NCBI GenBank assembly: GCA_903923175.1
Contig: CAIXWQ010001307.1
Span: forward strand, 1-35,815
Length of the DNA: 35,815 bases
Direction of reading: 5' to 3'
Source of the DNA: an uncultured delta proteobacterium
Lineage (GTDB): Bacteria > Myxococcota_A > Polyangia > Polyangiales > JADJMO01
In this document: piece after piece, positions 7,559 through 15,400 of the stretch
How positions within the stretch are numbered: position 1 is the stretch's first letter
How the letters are laid out: each line of letters begins with the position of its first letter
The notes under the pieces: generated by a model
What the model saw: only the letters and a program-made list of their open reading frames with translations
Database searches by the model: none
Told to the model about the DNA's origin: nothing
Made by a program: the position numbers and the translations under genes

Positions 7559-8230
7559 ATGGCTGGTGTTGATACGGGCGGCGGAGGCGGGGGCGGCAGG
7601 CGATCTGTCGACCAGGACATCAACATGGTCCCCTTCATCGACCTGCTGTTGGTGACGATCTCCTTCCTGTTGGTCACCGCGGTCTGGTCGAGCATGGCGC
7701 GCTTGAATGCGAACGCGCAGGTGCCGAGCAACAGCAAGCAGAAGACCGACACCGAGCAGAAGAAACAGCCGTCCGTGCTCCACGTTCGCGTGAGCGACAA
7801 GGACAAGAAGTTCAAGCTCGAGTGGCAGACCGGCACCAAGACCGACGACGTCGCCTCGATCGACATCGAGGAGGTCGGCGGCCGGTACCCCAAGCTCGAG
7901 GAAGAGATCGCCAAGGCCTTCAAGGCCGGCCAGGATCCCGTCCACAACCTGATGGGCGACGACGTGCGCTGGAACGCCGCCGAGGCGAAGGAGCACGGGG
8001 TCGAGAAGCTCAACCAGGCGATCATGCACGTCGACAACGCCTTCCCCTTCAAGGAGGTCGTGAAGGTGATCGACGCGATCTACTCGACTCGCCGCTACGT
8101 CTGCTTCGAGGCGGCACCCGCCTGCTGTGGCAAGCCCGTCGGCAACGGCAACGCCAAGTCGACCGAGGGTGGTTGCGAGCGCGGTGCGGAAGACGTCCCG
8201 GCCTTCAACGTCGCCTTCTCGGCGAACTGA
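7559..8230 (+). CDS. ExbD/TolR-type motor subunit with Cys-rich insertion (first TolR of right motor)
   Basis: A 223-residue ExbD/TolR-family protein. After a Gly-rich start comes the helix INMVPFIDLLLVTISFLLVTAV with the proton-pathway Asp D28. The periplasmic part includes FPFKEVVKVIDAIYSTRR, then an insert with four Cys (CFEAAPACC ... GGC), then the terminal strand AFNVAFSAN. The insert sits exactly where the left-motor paralogue (4522-5271) has a six-Cys loop. AAGGAG lies 7 nt before the ATG. It is the second gene of the right motor operon and is followed after only 6 bp by the next TolR. The domain between helix and tail is longer than in enteric ExbD (about 140 residues), as expected if it has an extra binding role. 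Confidence 0.9.
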   Translation: MAGVDTGGGGGGGRRSVDQDINMVPFIDLLLVTISFLLVTAVWSSMARLNANAQVPSNSKQKTDTEQKKQPSVLHVRVSDKDKKFKLEWQTGTKTDDVASIDIEEVGGRYPKLEEEIAKAFKAGQDPVHNLMGDDVRWNAAEAKEHGVEKLNQAIMHVDNAFPFKEVVKVIDAIYSTRRYVCFEAAPACCGKPVGNGNAKSTEGGCERGAEDVPAFNVAFSAN

Positions 8231-8236
8231 GGAATC

Positions 8237-8860
8237 ATGAGCGGCGGCGGCAAAATCTTCGACGTTCACCACGGCGCGATCTCGAAGCCTGGCAAGCGCC
8301 TCATGCACCACATTCCGCTCGCCTTCGTGCGGCGGAAGGTCGCGGGCGGCGGTCGGCGTGGCATGGGCGGTGCGCTCAGCCTCACCTCGATGATCGACTT
8401 CCTCCTCGTGACCGTCATCTTCCTCCTCTCGACGTTCAGCGCGTCGGGCGAGCAGAGCGTCCCCGACAAGGTGAAGCTCCCCAACGCCAAGAACGTCCAG
8501 GAGCTCCTGGCGGCGCCGATGGTCGCGGTCTCGGGTGACGACATCTACGTCGACTCGAAGCCCGCGGGGACCATCCTCGAGGCGAAGGACGCGATGTCGC
8601 AGGGCAAGACCCAGGCGCCAGCGAAGCTCCAGGACCTCGAGACGAAGCTCAAGTACATGAAGGACACGTGGATGAGCACGCACCCGGCCGGCACGCCGTT
8701 CCCGGGTATGGTCGTCCTCCAGCTCGACGAGAACCTCCAGGCGTTCGTCGTGAAGAGCGTGTTCTACACGTGCGCGCTGAGCGGCTTCAACAACATCTCC
8801 TTCATGGTCAATAAGAAGGGGAAGGTCGGCGGGGGCGCAGAGGGCGGCGAGGCGAAGTAG
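8237..8860 (+). CDS. ExbD/TolR-type motor subunit (second TolR of right motor)
   Basis: A 207-residue ExbD/TolR-family protein. A basic cytoplasmic N-terminus of about 45 residues precedes the helix LSLTSMIDFLLVTVIFLLST with Asp D54. The periplasmic domain (about 70-195) contains VSGDDIYVDSKPAG, a typical family beta segment, and ends in a Gly/Lys tail. It has one Cys in its periplasmic domain, unlike the first TolR of this operon. The ribosome site GAGGA overlaps the upstream stop, so translation is probably coupled. It closes the right motor operon and is followed by a terminator at 8900. By order and composition it corresponds to the gene at 3866-4504. Confidence 0.88.
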   Translation: MSGGGKIFDVHHGAISKPGKRLMHHIPLAFVRRKVAGGGRRGMGGALSLTSMIDFLLVTVIFLLSTFSASGEQSVPDKVKLPNAKNVQELLAAPMVAVSGDDIYVDSKPAGTILEAKDAMSQGKTQAPAKLQDLETKLKYMKDTWMSTHPAGTPFPGMVVLQLDENLQAFVVKSVFYTCALSGFNNISFMVNKKGKVGGGAEGGEAK

Positions 8861-8899
8861 CCCGCTGCAAGCAGTCCGCCCGATGTCGGCGTGACGATC

Positions 8900-8938
8900 C
8901 CGCGCAGGCCTTCCTCGGAAGCCTGCGCGGTTTCGCTT
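8900..8938 (+). terminator. Terminator of right motor operon
   Basis: CCGCGCAGGC (8900-8909) pairs with GCCTGCGCGG (8921-8930), with an inner TTCC/GGAA, followed by TTTCGCTT. It lies 40 bp beyond the last TolR stop and separates the motor operon from the membrane protein at 8992. Confidence 0.75.
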
Positions 8939-8991
8939 AAAGCCCCTCTCCGCGGCCCCGATCGCGCGCCGCGCACCCATTGGATTCGACC

Positions 8992-10035
8992 GTGCCGAAA
9001 GCCCCTCCCCCTCGCCTCCCGCCGCAGCCGCGCCGCTCGCAGATCCCGTGGAAGTGGGTCGGCCTCGTCTTCACCTTCGTCACGGTCGCGCTGGTCTGGT
9101 ACTTCGTGCGCTCCGATCGCCAGCTGCGAGCCGAGCGCTCACGAATCCTGCGCACGTTGAGCGGCATGAAGGGCTCGGTCCAGACCGAGTACGGCAAGCT
9201 GCGCGAGCAGGTGGAGGGCTGGACCTCGAGCGCGGCGACCAAGCCGTACGCGGGGGATCTCGTCGATCGCGATGCGCGCGCTTTGAACTGGCGCGAGCGC
9301 CCTGCGCTGTACCTCCGGCTGCGCGTCGAGGATGCGAAGACCCTCGCCGCGGTGCACACGAACGCGAAGGCCGTGGCGATCGACTCGATCGCGAGCTGCT
9401 TGCTGCGCGCGCGCGCGGGCGGTCCGTGGCCCTACGGTGAGGTCGTCACGCGAATGGAGATGCTCGGCGTCGACTTCATCAACGACGTCAGCACGACCAC
9501 CAACGATCTCCGCATGCGCAACCTCTCGTTCGCGCTCGACTACTACGAGAAGAACGACTTCCCCACCGTCCGCGACGCCACGAAACAGGCCGAATTCTTC
9601 GTGCTCGCGCTCGACGAGGATCCGACGCCGATGCCGACCACGTCGGCCGCCTTCGGCGCGACCGCGACCCCTTCGCAGCGCATCGCCTCGGTGACGCACC
9701 CCATTCAGCTGCACGTCTGGAAGCTGCTCGAGGGCCGGGAGATCCTCCGCGTTCGGCGCACGCCGGAGGCGAACGTCGTGCAGGTGCAGGGCGACGTCGT
9801 CGGGCCTGCTGCGGGCATCGAGCTGCGCAAGGCGCAGGCGCTCGGCTGCTCGCTCGCGACGGAGGCGCTCGATCTTCTGGGAGACACGAAGGTGCCGTCG
9901 ATGACGGCCAACGCGCTCCCCGAGATGGCCGCCCCCGCCCCCTCGACCTCCGCTTCGGCGGTGGCGTCTTCCTCGGCGCCCGCGGCGTCCATGGCGTCCG
10001 CGCCGGCCGCCGGGGCGTCGCTCAAGCGCCCGTGA
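8992..10035 (+). CDS. Membrane-anchored protein of unknown function, partner of CPBP protease
   Basis: I do not recognise a named family. The product is about 347 residues: a Pro-rich basic N-terminus, one membrane helix (about 21-39, KWVGLVFTFVTVALVWYFV), a charged helical stretch, a mixed alpha/beta region (about 80-300) and an Ala/Ser/Pro-rich tail. The topology is type II-like with most of the chain periplasmic. GTG 8992 is used; an in-frame TTG at 8980 is the alternative, and neither has a clear ribosome site. The stop overlaps the start of the CPBP protease gene by 4 bp (GTGA), a strong sign of translational coupling and joint function. Myxobacterial CPBP sorting proteases are reported to have membrane partners, so a partner role is a reasonable inference, not a demonstrated one. 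Confidence 0.7.
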   Translation: MPKAPPPRLPPQPRRSQIPWKWVGLVFTFVTVALVWYFVRSDRQLRAERSRILRTLSGMKGSVQTEYGKLREQVEGWTSSAATKPYAGDLVDRDARALNWRERPALYLRLRVEDAKTLAAVHTNAKAVAIDSIASCLLRARAGGPWPYGEVVTRMEMLGVDFINDVSTTTNDLRMRNLSFALDYYEKNDFPTVRDATKQAEFFVLALDEDPTPMPTTSAAFGATATPSQRIASVTHPIQLHVWKLLEGREILRVRRTPEANVVQVQGDVVGPAAGIELRKAQALGCSLATEALDLLGDTKVPSMTANALPEMAAPAPSTSASAVASSSAPAASMASAPAAGASLKRP

Positions 10036-10754
10036 CGTCGTCGACGCCTCCGCCGTCGTGGTCGCGCGTGCCCCCCGCCTTGCGCGCGCTGCTGCTCGCG
10101 CTGGTCGTGTCCGGGCTCGCCACGGCGGCGTCCTGGCTGGCGCGCGACTCCATCGTCGCGACCCTCGTGGGAGGCATCTTCCTCGGCGCGACGTGGCTGC
10201 TCGTGCTCCGTCGCCGCGAAACCGACGTGCGCGCATGGGGGCTCGCCCTCGGCGGCGTGCTCGAGATCCCGCCGGCGCCCTGGTCCAAGACGGCGAGAGA
10301 GGCACTCTCGGCCCTCGGCTGGGCGTTGCTGCTCGGGGCGCTGATCTTCCCTCCCTTCGCCGTCGGCTTCGCGCGATGGTGGAACGTGCGCAGCCTCGCG
10401 TGGGCCGCGCCTCCCAAGCTCCTCGATGCCGTGCTGGGCCAGCTGGTCGTCGTTGCGCTGCCCGAGGAGGCGTTCTTCCGCGGCTATCTGCAGACGGCGC
10501 TCGATCGGGCATGGCCTCGCAGGTTGCGCGTCCTGGGGGCCGAGCTCGGTCCGTCGCTGCTGGTGACCAGCGCGATCTTCGCCCTCGGTCACCTCGCGAC
10601 GGTGCCGAATCCCGGGCGACTCGCGGTGTTCTTCCCGAGCCTCGTGTTCGGCTGGCTGCGCGCGCGCACCGGTGGAATCGGCGCCGGCCTCGCCTTCCAC
10701 GCCATGTGCAACGTCCTGTCGGACGGCCTCTTCCGCGGAGCAGGCGCGCGCTGA
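10032..10754 (+). CDS. CPBP-family intramembrane glutamic protease (possible myxosortase)
   Basis: A 240-residue multi-pass membrane protein with the CPBP (Abi/CAAX-protease-like) motifs: PEEAFFRGYLQ with E145, E146 and R150; IFALGH with F183 and H187; and AFHAMCN with H223 and N227. This family cleaves within the membrane. In Myxococcota some members are proposed myxosortases that process proteins bearing MYXO-CTERM tails. No MYXO-CTERM substrate is seen in this window, so the substrate is open. GTG 10032 overlaps the upstream stop by 4 bp. The gene converges on the TPR gene ending at 10770, with a 15-bp gap. Prenyl-protein processing or a bacteriocin-immunity role are alternatives within the family. 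Confidence 0.85.
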   Translation: MTSSTPPPSWSRVPPALRALLLALVVSGLATAASWLARDSIVATLVGGIFLGATWLLVLRRRETDVRAWGLALGGVLEIPPAPWSKTAREALSALGWALLLGALIFPPFAVGFARWWNVRSLAWAAPPKLLDAVLGQLVVVALPEEAFFRGYLQTALDRAWPRRLRVLGAELGPSLLVTSAIFALGHLATVPNPGRLAVFFPSLVFGWLRARTGGIGAGLAFHAMCNVLSDGLFRGAGAR

Positions 10755-10769
10755 GGAGCGCCGTGAGAG

Positions 10770-11513
10770 CTACGAGGAGGCGCCCGCCGGCGGCTTCGAC
10801 GCGCCCGGCGGTCGGATGCCTCGGAGCATTCGCAGATACATCTGTGCGGTCTTGTGCTCGGCGTCCTGCGCGAGCACGTCTTGCAGCTCGCTCTCGGCCG
10901 CGAGCTTCTCGCCCGCAGCGATCATCTGCACGGCGAGCGCGACACGCGCGGCTGCGAAGCGCGGGTTCGCGAGCTTCGCCGCTTCGAATTGGGTGCGCGC
11001 TCGAGCAGGCTCGCCGAGGTCCTTGTAGAGCATGCCGAGCCGGTAGCGCAGGTCGGCGAACGTCGGGCAGAGGGAGACGGCCTTCTCGAGCTCGGGCACG
11101 GCCTCTCGGAGGGCGCCGGCATCGAGGTAAGCCTGACCGACCTCGGCGTGCATGTTGGCGATCTTGCCGCGCACGAAGTTGTCGAGCCCGCTGTCGTCGG
11201 CCCGCTTCGCGCTGGTCGCGCGTTCGTGAACCTGACGCGCGAGATCGTACTTCCCCGAGTCGTTGTAGGTGACCGCGAGGTTGAGCGCAGCCTCGGTGTA
11301 GTTCGGGTTGAGCTCGAGCGCGCGCGCGAAGCGCTTCTCGGCCTCGGCGTGATCTCCGCGCTCGTAGGCCGACACGCCCAACATGTTGTGCACGTCGGCG
11401 AAGGCGTCGGTCGCCTCGAGGATCTGGCGCAAGAGCGGCTCCATCTTGTCCAGCTCACGCCGGTCATAGTGCTCGCGTGCGATCCGGAGGATTTGCTTGA
11501 CCCGCTCGTCCAT
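10770..11513 (-). CDS. Small cytoplasmic TPR protein
   Basis: A 247-residue protein with no signal peptide or membrane helix. Tetratricopeptide repeats are visible from about residue 35 to 230, for example DVHNMLGVSAYERGDHAEAE, EAALNLAVTYNDSGKYDLAR and DLRYRLGMLYKDLGEPARAR. A tail rich in Pro, Ala and Ser follows. TPR domains bind protein partners; no catalytic motif is present. It is the last gene of a run that starts with the giant TPR protein and is 12 bp after the formyltransferase-like gene, so co-transcription is likely. A cytoplasmic adaptor for the envelope machine is an inference from position. Confidence 0.85.
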   Translation of the reverse strand: MDERVKQILRIAREHYDRRELDKMEPLLRQILEATDAFADVHNMLGVSAYERGDHAEAEKRFARALELNPNYTEAALNLAVTYNDSGKYDLARQVHERATSAKRADDSGLDNFVRGKIANMHAEVGQAYLDAGALREAVPELEKAVSLCPTFADLRYRLGMLYKDLGEPARARTQFEAAKLANPRFAAARVALAVQMIAAGEKLAAESELQDVLAQDAEHKTAQMYLRMLRGIRPPGASKPPAGASS

Positions 11514-11525
11514 GCGCCGACGAGT

Positions 11526-12443
11526 CTACTCCGAAAGCCCCCCGGCAGGGCCAGCACGCGACAAGAGCGCCACGAACGCCGAGACGTCGGCGTGCCGCTC
11601 CACGTCGTCGTCGCCCACGATCCGCCCCTCGAGCAGGGCGATTCCGCCGACGGACGCCGCGATCACCGCGCGACCGTCCCGCACCACCCCCTCGCCCGGC
11701 TCGAGCCCGCGCGGGCGCTCGACGACCTCGGCGCGCGTGACCACGACCGCCGCGTCGCCGATGAACGTCCAAGCCCCCGGATAGGGCGCGGCCGCCCGCA
11801 CGCGGCGCGCGATGCGCTCCGCCGGACGATGCCAGTCGATCTCGAGCAGCTCGTCCCCAGGGGCTGGGGCCTCCGTGACGAGGCTTTCATCCTGCGACGT
11901 CTCTGCGAGCCGCTCGCCACGGCGCAATCGCTCCGTGAGCTCCCGGAGCAGCGCCAGCGAGGGGCGATCGAGCGCCCGCGCGAGCTGCCACGCGTTCCAG
12001 CCGGGCTCGATGGCGACGACGCGCGTCGCCAGAATCGAGCCCGTGTCGTACTCCGCAGCGAGCCTGTGGGCCGTCACGCCCGTCGCCGCATCGCCCGTGT
12101 CGAGCGCCCAGAAATAGGGATCAGGGCCGCGCCAGCGAGGGAGCAGCGACGGATGCACGCCGAAGCCGCCCAGCGGCGCGAGCGCCACGAGCTCCGAAGG
12201 AATCTTCGTCGTCCAGAACCAGGAGACGAGGAGGTCCGGACGCGCGTCGCGTATCCGCTGCAGGTACGCCTTGCCGAGCGCCGGCCTGCTGTCGACGCGA
12301 GCGTCGCCGATCAATGCCCGGAGGCGCCGGGTGCCGGGCGCGCCGCGGCGACAGATCCCCGCGAGGACGATCTCGTGACCGTCTCTCGCGAGGAGCAGCG
12401 CAGCGAGCGGCAGCCCGAGGAAAGCAATCCTCAGGCGGTCCAC
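11526..12443 (-). CDS. Formyltransferase-fold protein (Fmt-like) lacking the catalytic Asn
   Basis: A 305-residue protein with the formyltransferase N-terminal fold (N10-formyl-tetrahydrofolate-dependent family: Fmt, ArnA, PurN). HPSLLPRWRG (97-106), TGVTAHRL and YDTGSIL (D133) follow the Fmt pattern. The C-terminal part, around LEIDWHRPAERIARRVRAA, matches the Fmt C-terminal domain. The family's catalytic triad is Asn-x-His plus Asp. Here His97 and Asp133 are kept but the Asn position is Gly95 (GVHPS). Normal methionyl-tRNA formyltransferase activity is therefore doubtful, and a dedicated fmt gene presumably exists elsewhere. It may formylate an amino sugar or be non-catalytic. GTG 12443 starts one base after the giant TPR gene's TGA, indicating coupling. 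Confidence 0.8.
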   Translation of the reverse strand: MDRLRIAFLGLPLAALLLARDGHEIVLAGICRRGAPGTRRLRALIGDARVDSRPALGKAYLQRIRDARPDLLVSWFWTTKIPSELVALAPLGGFGVHPSLLPRWRGPDPYFWALDTGDAATGVTAHRLAAEYDTGSILATRVVAIEPGWNAWQLARALDRPSLALLRELTERLRRGERLAETSQDESLVTEAPAPGDELLEIDWHRPAERIARRVRAAAPYPGAWTFIGDAAVVVTRAEVVERPRGLEPGEGVVRDGRAVIAASVGGIALLEGRIVGDDDVERHADVSAFVALLSRAGPAGGLSE

Positions 12444-12444
12444 G

Positions 12445-15400
12445 TCACTGCGTCGCGATCCCGAGGGTCTTGCGGATGAGGAAGTACTGATCGCTGACCG
12501 CGTACTGGATCAGCTCCTTCAGCTTCTCGCTCGGCGCGAGCTCGCCCGCGACGACCGGCTCGGCCCGAATGAGCTTCGCCGCCATCTCGAGGTCGCCGCA
12601 GAGCAGGAAGCCCGCGCGCGCCGCGGTGATCTCGGACGTCTGCATCCACCGCTTGATGTCGGCCTTCGCGCCGGCGTCGACGAAGTGCTTGACGACCAAC
12701 CGCAAGCCGTCGGCCTGGATCGGCTGCATGTACTTCACGAGCTCCTGCGCCACCGGCGTCACGCCCGCCGCGATGTCCGGCGGGAGAGGCATCTCCGGCG
12801 ACACGATCTTCATCGCGGCGAACAGGAGCGTCTTGAGCTCGCTGAGCGACGGGAAGAGCGTCTTCAGGTAGTGCTCGCCACGGTAGTACGTGAGGTGCTT
12901 GCCGATCAGGAACATGAGCTCCTGCGGCGTGAAGCCCGAGAGCACCGAGGAGCCGGCCACCGAAGACGGCGGATCCATCGGGGCGACCGTGAGCGCGCCC
13001 GGCACGTCGTTGCGCACGTACAGCTGCGGCGGCGTGATGTTGAGCACCTGCGCCGCGAAGAAGAACGACTTCGCGAACGTCAGGGTCGTCGACGCGGGAT
13101 CCTGCAGGAACTTGCGCGGAAGCTCGGGGAGCTGGCGCGAGCCCTTCAGCTGCAGCAGCTTTGCCGTGCGGGCCGCGGGGGTGATCATCTCGAAGATCTT
13201 CCCGAGGATCTTGTCCTGCTCCGGGTGGAAGATCCCGCGCACCCAGACGTCGTTGTCGATGCGCGCGCGGAACTGGAGCATCCCCTTCGGGCGACGCTCC
13301 TCGAAGAACGCGCGCTGCTCGCCGTCGGCCTTGTTGAGGAACGCCAGCGCCGCGGCGATGCACCAGGCCTGATCGAACTGACCGGCCTTCATGTAGAGCT
13401 TGTAGAGCGCCTGGTAGGGATCGACGCGCATCGGATCCCGCGCGAGCACGTCCTGCAGCTCCGCGACCGCCTTGTCGATCTGGTTGTTGCGCTCGTACAG
13501 CTCGGCGAGGATCTGCCGCTCGACCATGTCCTCGGGCCGCAGGCGCGAAGACATCTTGAACGCCTCGACGCCAGCGTCGGGCTGCCCGAGTCGATCGCGG
13601 TAGATCAGCCCGAGCCCGTGCCAGAGGTTGAACTCGAGATCGGCCTGGCCCTTGTTCGTGACGCGGTGGAGCATCTTGCGATAGGCGCGCTCGAGCCCCT
13701 TCCAGTCCTTCTGCTGCGTGACGATCTTGTTGATCGCCTCGAAGGCCTTGAGGAACGTCGGGTCCTGATCGAGCGCGAGGTTGAAGTACTCGACCGCCGA
13801 CTCGGCGTTCTCCTCCTTGTCACGATAGAGCTGCGCCATCGTGTAGAAGTACTTCGACTTGCGCTCCGCGTTGTTGTCGAGCTGGGCGATGCGCTCGAGC
13901 ATCGCGATCATGTTCGACCAGTTGCTGGCCGCTTGGTAGTGCTGCAGCAGCTTGTGAAGGAGCTGGTGGTTCTCCGGCTTCAGCTCGAGGGCCTCCTCGA
14001 GGGCCTCGATCGCCTTGCCGATGTTCTTGTCCTGATCGGCCCAGACGTCGCCGATCTCGACGAGCAGTCCGAAGCGCTCCTCACCATCCATCACGTTGTC
14101 GAGGATCTGCCGCTTGTATTCGACGACCTGCTTCCAGTCCTTGTTGTCGGTGTAGACGCCGACGAGGGCCTCGAGCGTGGGTCGGTGCGAGGGATCGATC
14201 TCGAGCGCCTTCTCGAAGTTCGTGATCGCCTGGCGCGCCTGCCCCTGCTTCCGCTTGATCGAGCCGAGGCGGTAGTAGACGTCCGTGCGCGCCTCGGTCT
14301 CGCTCTCGTCGAGGCTCGTGAGCACCTTCTGGTAGTTCGAGAGCGCGGCGGGCCAGTCCTCGAGCGAGAACGACGTGTCGGCGAGGCCGCGGACGACCTC
14401 CATGTCGGTCGGGTCGAAGTGGAACGACTGCTGGAACGCCTTCAGGGCACGGTCGTGCTTCTCGAGCGCCTTGAGCGTCTTGCCGAACATCGCGAAGAGC
14501 CGGTGCTGCTCCGGCTTCTCGCGCTTGGCGGCCTTGCGCGTGAGCAGGTCGAGCAGCGGCTCCGCGCGCTCGTACGCTCCGTTGTTCACGTACTCGTCGG
14601 CGAGCGGGAGCGCCGCGTCCTCGTTCTCGGGGTCCGCCGCGTAGGCGGCCTCGAAGGCCTGGATCGCCGACTCGTGCTCCGTGAGCATCTCGTCGCGAAG
14701 CTTGCCGAGCTCGACGAGCAGCTTGGCCTTCTGCCGGGGCGCCGGCGTGTTGACCTGCTCCTGCTCGTAGAGCTGGGCGGCCTCGTACCAGTCGGCGGTG
14801 TCGAGCGCGATCTGGCGCAAGGCAGCAATCGAAGGCACGTGCGTCGGATCGAGATCGAGCGCCGCTCGGAACTTCTCCTGAGCGGTGACCCGATCGCCGA
14901 GCTTCTCGTCCTGCGCCTTACCGATTCGGTAAAGCATGTCGACCTTCTGAACGGTGTCGAAGGTCAGGTCGGCGACCCGGGTCATCGCGTCGAGCGCGGA
15001 GGCCGTCTCGCCCTGCTTGTCGTATAGCTTCGAGAGAGCCTCGAGCGCCGGCACGTGATTCGGGTCGATGTCGGTGACGTTGCGATAGGCGTCGACCGCG
15101 TGCTCCACGTCGTCGATCTCGTCCGCGTAGACCTTGCCCATCGCCTGGTAGATCTCGATGCGGACCTGATCGTCCGTGGTCGAGGCGATGTGACGGTCGT
15201 AGGCGGCCACGAGATCGTGCCAGCGTCGGAGCTTGCCGTAGCAGCGCTCCACACCTCGGTACGCCTCGTCGTTGTTGGGATCGATCTCCAGCGCCTGCTC
15301 GAGGCGCTGCGCGGCGACGTCCGGCTTGATGAAGTGGTCCTCGAGCAGCGCGGCGAGCTCACGCAGCACCGAGACGCGATCGCGCTCGGTCTGCACGGCC

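Noticed and set aside
3866-8860. Tol-Pal or TonB-ExbBD nutrient uptake cluster
   Set aside because: No TolA, TolB, Pal, TonB or TonB-dependent receptor is present. Each operon has two TolR genes, and the neighbours are Glt-like.
7112-8980. 622-residue minus-strand open frame across the right motor operon
   Set aside because: It lies antisense to TolQ and two TolR genes with clear motifs and ribosome sites, and its composition is shadow-like.
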